Source: Anopheles merus (Eukaryota; Arthropoda; Insecta; Diptera; Culicidae). From it: a DNA stretch of 64,000 nucleotides. Shown in pieces: positions 25,014-39,315 of this stretch. The position numbers were made by a program, and so were the translations under genes. The stretch's first letter is position 1. Every line of letters begins with the position of its first letter. The stretch is taken from NCBI RefSeq assembly GCF_017562075.2, contig NC_054084.1, forward strand, positions 41,074,197-41,138,196, read 5' to 3'. Under the pieces are notes generated by a model that was given only the letters and a program-made list of their open reading frames with translations, had not been told where the DNA came from and did no database searches.

Positions 25014-27556
25014 TACGTTTTACGAATAAGAATAAGAATACGGAGCATATATTTTCTACGCTTTCGGATAACACAGAAAAGAAAACAAAACGACACACTA
25101 CGCCGGTTTAAAGAATAAAACAAAATTCGAGTATTTTATCGGGTGGCTCCAAAACGATTCTTCTGCGAACGGGATTATTGTATGATTTTAAATAATCAAG
25201 CAGGGTTCATCGCACGTAAAAAGGCTGTTTTTGTTTTCAATTAGTGTCCAGCATTGCTTGAACGGAAAATAGTACTTGTAAAAAACGAACTGAAAAGAAT
25301 TACAAAACACATCATCAAACGGTCAAACACAGTACCATCTAAAACGAAAGCACCTGACATTCGATCCAACGACGCGACACATTAGTTGCGCCCAATTGGG
25401 TCCATCCGACCAAAGCCGTCCGCTAACCTTGGCTGTCTCTCGGCCGCTCAATTGGGCAACCACCACCTCCAATCGATGACGCTCGCTGCTGTGTGGTGCC
25501 GTCGATGCACGTACACCTGACGCTGTACACACATACTCACATACACACACACACACCCCGCTATCCATACCCCTTCCCACATTCATTGCATCGTTTGTAA
25601 CGACGCAACATAACTTTCGCTCTCGTTTTGCAGCCACCCTTTACCGTGCGTGTGTGTCTTGCCTGCGGGAGCCGCTCGGGTGCTCCTATTACTTCACTTT
25701 TGTTTTTAAGTCAGTTTGCTCGAGTTTTTGTTTTTGACTCTGTTCGGTTTCTTGTTTCGCTGTGCGCTGCCGCACATTCCATTCCTGCAGACCTGTGTCT
25801 GTGCCGTGCAGAACTGTGATCGTGGGCAGCATCAGATGCTACCAGATCGTAACATCGCGCAAGTGTGTCCCGTGTGTTACAAGATACAATTCTTCGCCCG
25901 CTGCTCCCTTTTCGCAAGGCAGGGGTGAGAGTCGTGCTCGATCGGTTTGCTGCAGCCACAGTGCACCGGGTTGCATCGCGTTGGAATGCGTAGGTGAAAA
26001 ACAATCGCACTGTGAAAACACTTTCTGCGCGAACGGAACGAAGTACAATTCAACGACCTGACCCTACTTCTACTCGTGCAACTGTTTGTACACCGACACA
26101 TACATCTCCATACGGGTGCCTTGAAGAGCATTAAAATGAGAGCATAAAGCATCTGTTTTGTGGAGCCCACCATCTACCGGCACCACATAAAAGGGGGCCT
26201 AGTTTTGCGGTTCGGCCGTTTTTTTAAAACCGCACTGGCCGATTGCCTCAGTTTGAGCGGTGTTTGAGTTCGGTAGTCATTTGCTTTGTGTGATTCACTG
26301 ACTCGTGCGTTTTCTTACAAAGTTGTGCCATAGCTAAACAAAGCCCTGCGTGAGCCCATTTCGTGCACGTGTTACACATTATGTCTTTTCAATCTAATTA
26401 AAGGGTCTTCGTTATTTGGTTTTTTACCCAACACTTTTCGCTCTTGGAACTAAAAAGTGCTGTTTTTCTTTGTACGTATAACAATCCTCAATCGATCGAG
26501 CCTGTGCAGTATTTTCTATTTATTTATGATTTATTTTCGGCCACAATATTTATCCCAACCCGCGAAGGCCACTCAAAAGGTTGCTTTTCTCTTTCACTCA
26601 ACCGATGAAGGCTGCACGTGTACGTGTACGCCGGAAAACGGAAGCTTCGTAATGGTTCGTCCGTTCGTTTTAAAAGCGTCTTCGGGTAGGGATTGTAAAT
26701 AGGAAAATTGAAAATGAAAAAGCCACCAACCAGCGCCGGTCTGTGAGGTCTACAAAACACTATTCGCACAACACCCTTGGAGCTGGTGTTAGCTAATGAG
26801 ACAACATTTCATAGCACGACGCATCGCTCGGTGCACCCGAAGGGGGGAGGTAGGTCCATCTTTCCGTCACAGTGGCAGTACCACGGAACCGCTTTGATCG
26901 GCACGGGGGTGGTAAATTAATTTATTGGCATTTTATTACCGCTCTCATGCATTCATACAAACAAAAACGAAGCAACAGCGAACTACCAGAGTGTGTGAGG
27001 ATGGCAGTTTTTTGAAGTCAGGTGTTTTTTTACCTTTTTTGCAGTGATCGAAAGCGATCAACGAAAGGGGATGGTTTGTGGGTGTGTTTTCTTTCCTTCT
27101 TTAACTTTTCAGGCGTCTCTTAAGCACAGGTGGGCCAAGGTATTGCGGCGGTGGGAAGTAAATAGCACATGACGAATGCAGTACGTGCTTGAAGTTGCAA
27201 TGACGATGACAACTGTTTCGTGCGTGCTGGTTTTTGTTTTGGTTGCTGTCCCAATTGGCGTGGGTGTGTGAAGCACGGTCGCATGAGGAGAATGTTGCGG
27301 AAACAACTACTCTAGGTAGTTGCTTACTTACTGATTTTCTTAATGAGTTTGAATGTGAAAAAAAAACTAATTCGGACAGGACCATCCAGGAAAGGGAAAT
27401 ATCATTCGATACGATTCAATGTCGATTGATTAAAGTTTCGTCGAATAAATATAATATAGCATCCAATATATAAAATAATTTTGGCTCGCTTTTTCCCAGG
27501 TGTGTTGGGTCGAAGTTTTACCTTCACTTACGGATAGCTCAATTATCTAACGATAG

Positions 27557-27720
27557 TGGTTTAACGATACTAGCCAGCTGTTTTATATGGAGTTTGACAG
27601 TTGGCGACTGAAATCATGTGGACACTCCATACAAAAAAGCATGCAAAACTAGCCTCAGATTTTCAGCCTAGATTATTTTAGCCTGAAAAATAATGTAAAC
27701 AAACGTTGATTCATGACAGG
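27557..27720. repeat. MITE-like hairpin region
   Basis: Imperfect inverted repeats are nested here: GTTTTATATGGAGT against ACTCCATACAAAA, and TTTTCAGCC against GCCTGAAAA, all in AT-rich DNA. This resembles small non-autonomous DNA transposons of Anopheles, but clean terminal inverted repeats and a target-site duplication could not be fixed. Confidence 0.35.
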
Positions 27721-27822
27721 CTCGATCCCATACAGATTTTTTGTTTACTGAAGTATACATATTCTGTTAAGAAAGGTTTCGTTAAAATATAGCAGACACC
27801 TATAATTTGTTTTTTTTTCGAT

Positions 27823-27840
27823 ATTATTATTATTATTATT
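27823..27840. repeat. (ATT)6 microsatellite
   Basis: Six ATT units, followed by ATATTTATTGAAAATTG and a GTCTCAAAGAC palindrome. The segment downstream to about 27960 looks like the end of an unidentified retroelement on the minus strand. Confidence 0.8.
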
Positions 27841-28695
27841 ATATTTATTGAAAATTGTTTGTCTCAAAGACTATACAATTGCATACTTAATACTTATATA
27901 CTAACTCTAAACCTAAAGCAAAACCTAATCTAAAATCAAAACGGTCCAGTTAAATAATGCTTTTTTTAAATATTAGGTAAATTGAAAGGAATTAAAAAAT
28001 ACATAAAGAAAAGAAATAAGGAAAGAAAAACTCTGATTTACAAGGTCACAACTGCACAGATAAGACACAAACAAAACAAAGGAAAGAAAGTTGAAAAGAG
28101 TAAGAACAGATAATGGTTTCGGTAACCCTGACACGGCCCAGAAAAACGTACGGTTAAAGCAACTTGCATTCTCAAATAAATAGATCCAAGAAAAATGAAG
28201 AAATGGTAACAAGTATTACTGTTTTGAGTTTATTAGATTGTATAATGTAACCTCATTTCATTTTTTCCCAATAACAAGCGTAAGATCTATGTACAGTTCC
28301 GGCTGCCTGTCATCTGGCTATATTTTTATCCGTGGTTTTATGCGAGGAAGAGTTTTGAAAAACAATGTTAACAGACAATAATATCACGACGAAACACGAA
28401 ATACAGCAACAATTTAAAATAGCCGCTTTAGAACATATGTATTTCATAAAGCTAGATAGATAATTCTTTTAAATTGAAGAGATACGGCTTGGTCTTGCTT
28501 AAAATAGAAAACTTTACAACATTATGAATTCTGTAGAAAATTACACAAATTAGAGTCATAAACGAATTCTTTAATTGACCGTGTTAACCGAGTAGTCAAG
28601 TTTGTGATTTGTAAACCGTGCACTTTAGCTGCTTATCATTTTTTTTTCGTTATAAGGCTCAAGACGAATTAGAGCTGATTAAAAGCATGAAAATG

Positions 28696-28830
28696 ATATT
28701 GGTCTAATCGGTAATCGCGACGGCTTACAAAAAGCCATATGAGATCAATTTCCACCCGGACCATCCTATCGTAGCCAATACTAGTTATTCGGTAGTGTAG
28801 TAGTATTACAGGGTTTTCAATGATCTCAGA
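28696..28830 (+). mobile_element. Degenerate tRNA-derived SINE
   Basis: TTGGTCTAATCGGTAATCGC looks like a tRNA A box with flanks, GAGATCAATTTCC is a decayed B box, and CCGGACCATCCTATCGTAGCC parallels the GGACCATCCATTCGTAGC segment of the 16.8-kb copy. A tail is not visible. Confidence 0.45.
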
Positions 28831-29031
28831 AGCCTTCAAAAAGTTGATCTTTATTTTTGTCCAATTTCTATGAGTAATACGAATCTTAAAATAATCATCA
28901 AACGTAATTTTAGTAATTAGTCAATGAATCTAGTTAACGGCAATATTGAAAGCAGGTTGACAAAAATATGGATAAATTAACTTTAAGGTATTTACAATTG
29001 TTTTTAACTAAACTCGCTTCTCGTAGATTTG

Positions 29032-29102
29032 CCAATCTACTATAAGGATTCCACTAGAAAGAATCCTTATCCAATCTACTATAAGGATTCCACTAGAAAG
29101 AA
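29032..29102. repeat. 39-bp tandem duplication containing a perfect inverted repeat
   Basis: A unit starting CCAATCTACTATAAGG at 29032 recurs at 29071 with about 32 identical bases. Between them the first unit carries the inverted repeat ATAAGGATTC / GAATCCTTAT separated by 9 nt; the second copy breaks off after the left arm. Confidence 0.85.
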
Positions 29103-32100
29103 AGCATTAATTTATTCAATAACATTCAGCATACTTTTTTCTGAAAATTTTTTTTATTGAAAATCAATTTTCTTTAGGCACGGAAATTACAAGAACATTC
29201 AGAAAAAACATGATCAAAAATATTATGATTTTTTATTATTCTTCTAAAATGTGATGTTGGCAGAAAAATTGTTAAAAGATGAATTGGATGCTCCTTCCAT
29301 ACCAGGATACCTTAACATTTATGCACCTGGTAGCATCCCTTCGATCGCGCAGTTTACTTAATATCATACCAAAACTCACACTTTATCGGACTTTCCTTCA
29401 TTACCAATGGCAAGACAATTTAACAAATCATTTGAATTTTAATCTCTTGACTGGTTTGTATTTGATGAGCCTTCTATTACTTTTCAATTTCGGTGATCAT
29501 AGCCGTTGATCCAGTGACTAGTTCGAATGTAATAGTAATTATGAGATAGTTTAATAAGTTGTCGTAGCACCAATATGCAGGACAGTTACATGAATAAATA
29601 AAAAAAATAAAAGATGAAACAATAATCAATAATTAAATTATGAAGAATGTTATTGCAAACAAGCTCGATATTACTTTACGATCGTTTCTTTGATTTCTTC
29701 AGATTAAGATGTCACTGTGCACTATATCTCATTTTTAGCTAAGATTCATTTCATATTCGTAGAACGTTGGTAGTGTCCATAAAGATTCCTTACTTTGTCT
29801 GACTTAAAAATGAACGTAATGTTGCATTCATGGTAGAAATCTGTCTACAGTAGAGCATAAAACACATAAAGGGCTCAGGTAGTACCCTAACCGTCAGCAT
29901 ATTCGAGATAAAAATAAACACCTCGCCCTTAAACGAGGCACCACAAACCCACAAAGTTCACTCACAGTTCACCAACGAAGTTTTGTTGCTTTCACTCTGT
30001 TCGGCCACTTTTTGCCCCTTCGTGATGGCCTTGGGGTGCTGCCGGACGAACTAGTTTGTTCAGGAAAAACTTACCAATACAGTACCTATCACCGCGGTCG
30101 ACAAATGGCAGTGCCACCCCAACTCCAACGCCCAAAAGAGAAGAAAACAACCCAAGCTCGTAACGTGTGAGGATTCAATAAAAAATCAATTGCAACCACA
30201 GTATCATGAAACCGGCTCCCGATGCGTAGACGAAGAAAAAGGCACGGCCACTGGATAGAAATGATCCAATAAAATCACACAAATCACGATGTCTGGAAAA
30301 GGTGAACAATTTTAAAGGTGGAGACCAACACGTCGTTGCATTACATTCACTTGCACCCGGAATGCCCTCCGTCCATCATACGAAGATGATGAGTCGTGCG
30401 ACTTTTAAAAATGCTCCGCACACGATGTACAGGGAAGAACAAACCGCAAAACTCGTTTGCACGTCACTGTGCACTGCACATTCGTCTGAGGAAAGTGAAC
30501 GTAAGCGCCTTCTTGGCCGGTTGGTAAGCGTGTGTGCAGAAAACGAGAACGAAAAGAGCGGACGCAAAAAGGAGAAAAAGGAAAAATTACTGTGTTAGTA
30601 GTGCGCTGACCGTACTCGGCTTATGTAATTCTCGATCGAGCGCGATGATCGATGGATGTGATCTAGTGGCACCAGCAGCAGCAGACCTCCTGCACGACCA
30701 GCTGACCAGCACCATACTGTACGGACGAGTTGAACAAACGGCGCTGCAAAACAGTGAACATCGGCTGTTACCCATTGTACAGTGTGTTACGGAGGCGTTG
30801 GCCACTCGTGGAAAATTTCCTACAGCGTGGTGCGTCTTCCTTCGGGTGGGGAAAACTAAGCGCGAGAGTGAGTGTTACCGTCAGCTTTATAGTAAGCTGT
30901 GAGAGTGAGTGGTGATAAGCGCCATTGAGCGCGGGTAGCGCGTGAGTGGATCGTTGTTTTGATCGCGCGAACTGATGCGGATCGGGGCTTGGGTATGGAT
31001 GGGTGATTTTTCGCCAACATGCGATCGAAAGTTAGCCCTTGCAGGTAGGCAACCGCACTGACGGGGTCCCAAGTCGGTGCGTTGGGGCGCTGAAATGTTT
31101 CAAACAAACAAACACAGCGATGAAACATTTCATTCAAACGAGTTTCTATTGGTTGTTGAATTTTGAACTGGCTGTTACGGGGTTCATTTATGATTTTACT
31201 AAAAAAGGAGAGACTTTGTTCAACTTGTCGCAAGATAATTAGTATCATTCTGATTGCAAGTAATTCTATGAGCTCTTTTCCATATTGGACAACTTTCTTG
31301 TGCTAAAATGGAACAGAACAAGTCGTTAAATCATTTCTTACGATCCTCTGTCTCTACCTTCCATGGTAAGCAACTCCATTTGTCGGCAAACAACTAAGTC
31401 AGTCATTCGCACACTCATCCACACCGCTGCAAATTGCTCATTCTGCAGCCATCTCGCTACCGCCACAATCTGTCACCGACCACACGCCAGCTACCTGGCG
31501 GATCGGTGCGCGTGTGTTGCAATAAATTAATTTGCTTTCGTTTAATGTGACTGTTATTATACATAATGCCTTTTGCCCATTGCCGACCGACCTGGCGACC
31601 GAGTTATGATTAACGATTCCCTCCCCACGTTCCCGGGGAGATCAACCCGGGTCAACTTGGGTGAAGATTGCATCGTGCACTTGGGGCCAACCAGATCAGC
31701 AAAATCCACACACCAACACACATGTATTTGCTGCCAAACCGCATCGTTTTTCGTATTGTGCCACCGAGACCTTCAGCTACCAAATGAAGGCACACAGGGG
31801 CAGGTTCGGCATATGCTCACCAAACGTACGGCCGGTGCAGGACCGTGTCGCTAGGTCCAATGCAGAACATTTCCAACGAAATCAATCTCAGTAATTACGC
31901 GTTTGCCAACATGAACGTACATAATTCCGCATCGAGTCGTATGCGGGATGGATGCAAGGTGCGAGAGGTGCGCGTGTAGTATAAACTAATGTTTTCTGTG
32001 CGTTCGGTTGCGATGGGAGCCCTGATGCTTGATTTAAGCGACGGATGAAGTTTATTTGAAATGTTAATTAGCGGCCCAGCAAGCGTAGGCATGCGGAGAG

Positions 32101-32673
32101 GAAACGATTGCGCTACCACTAGTTTGTTGTCGTTTGCGGTGTGGATGGTGTCATTAAGTGCGTTTGCGTTGATTTACTTTAAACCGGTTTCTGGCAAAGC
32201 CATCATTATGGAGGATACGGAATATTTTAACATAAAATGTAGAGTATATTTTATAATGCTACCAAAATGTTCTGCATGGTAATAGTGTAGTTTAATATTC
32301 AAGAACAAATAGGACTGAAAGTATAATAAATTACTTCTGAAGCACGCAGGATGGTGACCTTTGGTCTTTGACTTCTTAACATAAATTGATTCGAGCACAA
32401 TCTTCAATGATTTACCAAAACGGCGTGCTGGTTAATTGAAGCTTTGTTTATTAACACATTTCCCCCGTGTGCGAATGCATCATCCATCATTGGCAGCGTT
32501 GGCGCATTGAACGATCACACTTTGTACCTTATCTCATTCGGGTCGATGCCATCTTTTCTTGCGCTCCAAGTCCTGCATCTCTGTGGAAAGCACAATGCAC
32601 AATCATACCGTACACTAGCTTGCAAATTCCACCACCATCCTGCCAATCGGCAATCGCCCCTCTCGGAGTGGAA

Positions 32674-32688
32674 CGCGCGCGCGCGCGC
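32674..32688. repeat. (CG)7 tract
   Basis: Fifteen bases of alternating C and G within GC-rich flanks. This is unusual for the region and a strong Z-DNA-forming sequence. Confidence 0.9.
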
Positions 32689-35600
32689 CCCAATATGCTC
32701 CAGCGTGAACGCGTGAAGCCTCCTCAATCAAGCCGATAATTGGTTTGATCTTTCAGATCAGCACTTTGAGCACTTTTTATATAACTTGCATTTTTATCGC
32801 CACCGGTGATTCGCACTTGCAACTTGCGTTCGCACCGCCAAGAGGGTATTAAATAATGCAAAAGAAACACAAATTGCCGGCCACAAAGGTAAAGGGAACA
32901 GGTGAACGGGAGATTGATTAAAAGCAAAGCATTTTTTGTGTGTTTGTTTGTTTCGTTCTACGTGTTCCTTTGGAGATGACTTCATTGTGCAGCTGTCGGC
33001 GGTATGTGCATATAAAAGTAATTGCTCAGTATGCATTTATCACCGCAGGAATGTTTTGTCAAAATAAAAATCTGCATAATTCCTTTACGATGATACAATA
33101 CGACAACATACTCCGCGGCGACAACCTTTGCGTTGCTGGAGCGATTATTTACAGTCCTTTTCCCACGAGTTGCGCAATGAGTACGGCCAGCTGATCCAGA
33201 TTTAAACCACATACGCACCGATCGCTTACTGCTTCCTGGACTGGACTAATTTACATTGTCAAGACACTACCACTACTACTACGCACACAAGACAGACTTG
33301 TGTAATCGCAGCGAGGAGAACATTTAAACAAAAAAGCACGTAAAAAAAACAAAAACACACACCCGACCGCACTGTTCAGTCACAACGGCTTTATCCTGCT
33401 CCTGTGCTTTGGAGTCAGTTTGCACCCTCTGCTAGTGCCAGCGGGTGCTCTCACCGTCTGCAAAGTCGAGCCCCGAAACAAGGAAGCAAGTAGTACAGCG
33501 GTACTCGTTAGCTAAATGTGCTTCTTTCGTCCCGTCCCGGACAGCGGTTCATTTTCAAATGCTTTCAGCTTAGGAAAATTAACGAGCACCCGACTATGAA
33601 ATAAATGGGTCCACGAGCATTTCGCACAACGGACCCGGGGTGCCCGGTCGGTGAAACATAATCATGCAATCTGTACTGTCTGCGTACTGCCCAGCAAACG
33701 GTGCCATTTTGCAAGCAAACGAAATTAAACGTGTTCTGTTGGATATTAGATAATTCCGCGCGTGTGTGTCTTCTGGACTACCAACAGACAGAAGGGAAGG
33801 GTATTTGCGCACTCCAGTATATCCTCCTTTGTAGGATTAAGCATACAGGTAAGTGTAAAAATGTCGATTTACGTCGGCATTGCATTGACGGGTATTTCTG
33901 TCGTTTTTTTGTGCGAGCTTACTCTCACTCTTCTCCAACTGTATTCAAATCAGGTTGACTGCCCATCCCACCCTCTTTAAGGCTGTGTGGGATGGTTGGT
34001 GGCGGGCAGGGCGCCACGGGTACGTGATGTGAATTGCATCGATCCCTGGTAGAATTTATGTAACCGCCGGTCGATGAAAACGGGGCAGTGTCCGGCGTGC
34101 AGAAGCCGCGCTCGGGACCATGGTCGACCTAATAACGGGTTCGTGTGCTGATAGCTCGCGCAAGTCTTCTGTTTCGTTACTGCGCCGGGGGTTTTGTTAC
34201 TGTGCTCAACGTTGACGTTTTAAGAGTGACTGACTAGTTTGGGATCGGGAACTCACTGCACTGCTCTGTAGCCTACTTCCATTGGTTGTATGATTGTTCC
34301 CAATCGGTCAGGCTAAATATTGGTCAGCTAAGCTGAGTTCGATAAACTAACGATTTGTAAATGGGTTGATGGACGGGAATTGGTTGATCGGTTTTGCTTG
34401 ATTGGCAGATTGAAACCGGCTAATCATTCACCTTTTCACACCACAAAGAAAACTGGTTAAACTATGACAATCACTTGTTTGTGGTTGTTTGGTGTTAAAT
34501 TTCGTGTTCGAACAACTCTTATTCTTTTTTTTCTACGAGGAATTTTATAAAAGCCAAAATAATGAAAGGTAATTTTTTTTAATAAAATTTGGGTTCGTTC
34601 CACCCAAAACTAATTCCTCGCTAATTATCAAACGACGGACACACGTTCAGAGACTGCTTTTCGATTAGAGTTTTTGTCCCAAAATTCCTTCATTGGTCTT
34701 TTTTACTACATTTCTAAACTCAAATGGCAATATTGAACTACAAATTATCAACGACAGCAAACGCGACACGTCACACATGCCATAACGCATTCCGCCTTAT
34801 TGCTTATGACAAGCAGAGGAAACAAAGACGCCAGGGCAGCAAAAACGACCTATAAATATATCTAATCAGCAATCAGTGCCACCTGATTCCGATCATCCCA
34901 GCCAAGACCTGAACCAGTTTGCAAATGTGGGTAAAATTATTACTACTTCGGTCTGCAATCAAGTTGATTATTCGTCGGCACCTACCATTGACAGCATGTG
35001 CCCAGCGGGCATTGGAAACGAGCTGGCTAATAATCGGTGACTAATAAAGCAATCTAAACATGGTGCAGAAACTCCCAGCAGCAGCAGCAGTAGTAGGAAG
35101 CATCAATCTGCGAAAAGCCAGCGTTCAAATCGGAACGGAACGCTATCTTTTGAAGTCTTTTTGTTTTAGTCGCTAGGGCGCCGCCGAGCTACGCAACAAC
35201 GCACTAATTTCGATTTTCGTTGACAACAGCGAGATTAATTAAGACGTTAGCGTGTGGCAAATTGCGTTGCATAGAAATGAGAAACATTTTTTTTCACTTT
35301 GTTTAATTTCAAGGTCAACGTTGTGTATGGTTACGTTTTGGTAAATGAGCGTGATCGTAAAATCGATCATTGTGATGTAACGCAACACATCCAGCCAGAC
35401 GCCGTATGAAAATAAGCTGCACTGCGAAAAGAAACTGAAAAGAAAAGGGAAAGGTGCTTTTCGGCGGTTTCCGTCTCTCTTCAAGGCCACTTTCGCACTC
35501 GAGCCAAAACAAAAAAAGGGGGGGACTAGACTCTACCACCGGCTCGCCGGTTACGATTCCGGTACGCATGGGTCAAAGTCAAAACTAGTTGCTTATGGCC

Positions 35601-38600
35601 AAGTACCACTCCGTCCGTCCAGTGTGCGATCATAAACGCGGAAGGTCACGGCACGTAATGCGGGGAAGAAAATTGTGTGACCGAACGCCGAACGTAACGA
35701 AGCCATGCTGGCTGCATAAAAATGGTACCTAAATGGAGCTAATTTCCCTTCGTCGTTAAATTGGTTCCGTTTTCACAACCGGCGACCGTTTGCTGGTCGG
35801 AAGCAGCGGAAGATTACTGTTTGGCCTTCGCCAATTATACCATAGGGTGTACAATTTTTCTCAGCCGGACCTTACCGAAGAGCTGGTTACCCCTTTCGCG
35901 GGGGGAGTGTATTACAGCATCCTTCCATTTGACGTGGCGTTGGCATGGCGCCCCGGCTAAACGAGACGACAGGATGTGCGACCTTGACCAAGGCAAATGC
36001 ATATTGACTTCGCGATCGCAATCGCAGCACCCACCTACTCGACACGAACCAGCTAAGTGGTATCGAGCTGAGGCATAACAAAGCATCCATACCCGACCCT
36101 AGATGCCCTAGATATGTTATAATTGATCGCAATGCGGATCCGTACTGGTGGTGGCGGTAGCAATTAAAACAGGATTCTCGGTCGCTCGTTCGAGTTGGCA
36201 GTAGAATGCAGTGGACGGTGTAGTGCACTGGCGTTGCGCTGGTTCTTAGATGAGTATATGGCATGCAAGGTCCTCCTCCCAGAGCTGTACGATGCGACGG
36301 CGAGGTCGGTCGTGAGCAACGTAACCATCAAGCCTCACGTTGCTCTCAGACCCGGATAGATGAAAGTAAAAGTTGACCAGCTCTAACGTTTTTCCTGGTC
36401 AATGTTGTTTGCTCGCGTGTTGGGTTGTTTTGTCTCTTTTTTTCTTGCACTTGTGTAACAGGACCCTGCGGGTGGGCGGGCGGGCGTGCTAGATGGGATT
36501 GCCGTGGGTGGGTACTGGTATCGGACATTAATATTAATGAGACACAATAAAAACAATGGCGACCGGCTTAACGATCGGTCAGATCGAGCGGTGCTGGGTT
36601 TCGATTCATGCTACAAGTGCGAAACGTCTAACATGCGACTGCTTATGAAACATTGTCGCTGGGCGAAGATGTATGAGTAGATTAGTGCCCAACGTAGCGG
36701 ATGTCATGCTGAGTGAGTTTTATGGTGTTACATTATTTTAAAATACGCTTGATCTTAAGAATGCAGAGCAAAATAAATTAATTAAAAATATTCTGGTCAT
36801 TCGGACATGTTCACTCAGAAGTTTTGATGGCATCGTTGGCAATTAACATTCTTACACAAACATTGGGAGGCTTTAAGTATATTCTGTAGAGCTAAATGAT
36901 AGGAAATAATTATACGGTTTATTTTGTTTCAATGCTTCATAAGCATGCAATCATGTCTCTAAATAGTTTTAATTCAAAACAATATATGATACATATATAA
37001 GGTACTTTCCAAGCAGAAACAAAATAATTTGCAACATCTCAAGCTCGTGATAAATGTGCCTTATATTAGAGGTCTTAATAAAAATTAAAAATTATAACCG
37101 CGCTGCTACACGTGGTGAAATATACAGCGAAGTGAACTATTTGACAGGTGAAATATCTGTCAGATAACGCATCACAGCAACCAGCTGATGTGCAATGTAA
37201 ACCAATAACGTGTACAAAATCGCAACTTAATCCATGAAATAACTTCAATGTTAAGTAATTAGTCAATTTTTAGTCAACAATTAATCATTATCTGTATATA
37301 ATCTGTATATTTTACCTCGTGTAGCCACGCGGTAACACTATAAAAAAAATTAGCATTTATTAACAATCATTATAATAATTGTTAGATTATCAAAGTGATC
37401 AATGATCGAAGTAAACCTTGATTTATAAATGGTCTATAGTAAAATATTATTCCATTACTATCGTTCATCGAGCATTGTTGCATTTCCCTAAACTCTCTCT
37501 GAATAGTAATAAAACCAGGGACTATATGCTTTCAATTAAAACTATTTGAAAGTTTTTGTAATATTACAAAGTTTTAGTAAATTTTATAAATTATCTGTTT
37601 ATAAGTTTATAAAGCCAATCTGTTTACAAAAGAGAATGAAATAATTATTTAATAAAAATTAAACTGTGCCAGTTTCATTCGTCAATTTCATGTAATAACG
37701 ATAAATGTGGAAACCGCTTGCAGAAAATACAACGTAATTGATAAACGTTCAATCAAGCAAAACGATGAGCTCCATTTTGCTATAAATAATACCCACAATT
37801 TTGATGCTGCCAAAGATCATTTCCTTATCGCTCCTTTGTTTGAGATCAACGACGTCTGGTTCTCTCTTTCTCTTTCTATCTCTCCATTTCTATCCGCGTT
37901 ACCTATCTTTCGCCTCATTGACACGTAAAGCGATCAAACATTTTACATTATGCTGCGGCGTGCCAGCCCAGCACAACAACAACAACAAAAACCCTCACCG
38001 GCACCCAATAAATGATTATGCCATGCAATTTACGATTGAGAAACCGGCTCATTTCGCTTGGCTCGGCATCCAAACAACAATGAAATGGCTAACTCCGTTG
38101 GGAACTCTGCCGCACGCGGGTACGGAGAGCCGGAAAAATCGAAACCGAAATAAAACCATACACCCATTCCTTCTCCCCCCTTTTGTCATACATCGTGTAG
38201 TACAGCCGAAAACTATCACTTGACCTTTGTCGGCATTTTGCACCGGCTCTATACATTAACGCCCGATCTCGCGAAGATCGAGCGACGCCAACCCCTCATT
38301 ACCGCATCGCACGTGGCACCCATCATCATCTTCACCACCATGCGGTCTCTTCTTTCTCCCCGTAGCGCACCTTCCACGCTGGCATACTGTTACGAATTGG
38401 TGGGATCTTTTTTCTTTCCTCTCTTGTTTCACCTTTGCAAACAGAAACAGATGTGTTCGATCGGTAAGAGCAGCAAATACAAAAAGAAACAAACCCGATT
38501 CCACCTTGTTCGTGCGGTCTGAAAAGTCTTACGATCGAAACGCATGCCATTCGTGCGGCATCTTCACGCGTTCTGCTACAGCATCGTGCGCATGGGAAAA

Positions 38601-39309
38601 ACGATGCGCTCGCCGTTCTGATGAGCGTAAGGTACACATTCCATGGTGGTGAATTGTTTCAGTTGAAACCAACGCTGCGAATGGTGGGCAGACGTAAATT
38701 TCCAGCCTGGATGTGCTGGTTGTTATGCATGTGTGCAAGCTGCACAATTGGTGTTATGCAAGATACGCGAGTTGGTGCGACGAGGAACGAGGTGGAGAAA
38801 CAACGACCGCCACACAAACACAGACATTGGTGGCTCAGTTGCTAAGTTTTAAGAACACAAGCCATTACCTGTCAGGGCGAGGGAGACTGCAACCCCGCAT
38901 CAAGCGACAAACCTTCCCGTTTGCCACCGAAAATGGAGAAGACGCTTATAACGAATGTCTCGGACGAGCCCATATTTTCAGCGTTTTTTTTCCCATCAGT
39001 ACTGTCCGTTCCAACTACAACAACAACAGCGATTCTATGGAGATAGGATGATTTACGAAGTTTTACGACCGCTTAACCTGTCACACCGAGCCCTTGAGTG
39101 GTCAGCTTGGAGCCATCGTTGTGTCCATCTCGGTGCGGTTACCCGGTCGGTGTGTGGTGGCGCAGGGAACCTCCTTGAACTGTGTGAGCGGAAAACTATT
39201 CAAACGAAAATGTGTTGTGTGTGTTTGACCTAGAACAGAAAAGCAGAAGAATCCGGAAGGCATTAAGAATGAGAATTTGCTTGGTTTTTGTACAACAATC
39301 TTTGTTTCG

Positions 39310-39315
39310 TTTATT
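39310..39315 (-). terminator. Candidate poly(A) signal for the 386-aa gene
   Basis: This is the first AATAAA I see on the minus strand downstream of the stop codon at 40179. It implies a 3' UTR of about 870 nt, similar in scale to the paralogue's. Confidence 0.25.

Larger units (their letters stand above)
15733..39309. other. 23-kb interval between the two paralogues, no gene supported
   Basis: Apart from the listed repeats I see no supported exon. Several GC-richer islands (18.1-18.9, 19.7-20.2, 22.3-23.1, 25.3-26.1, 30.3-31.1, 31.5-31.9, 35.7-36.3 kb) carry frames of about 90-180 residues without family motifs. They may be regulatory DNA. AT-rich blocks at 16.3-17.8, 24.0-25.1, 27.5-29.9 and 36.7-37.7 kb contain the SINE and MITE relics. 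Confidence 0.55.

Noticed and set aside
30534..30902. 122-residue plus-strand frame in a GC-richer island
   Set aside because: Lys/Arg-rich at the start and without domain features. Nearby frames on both strands are equally open, so coding is not supported.
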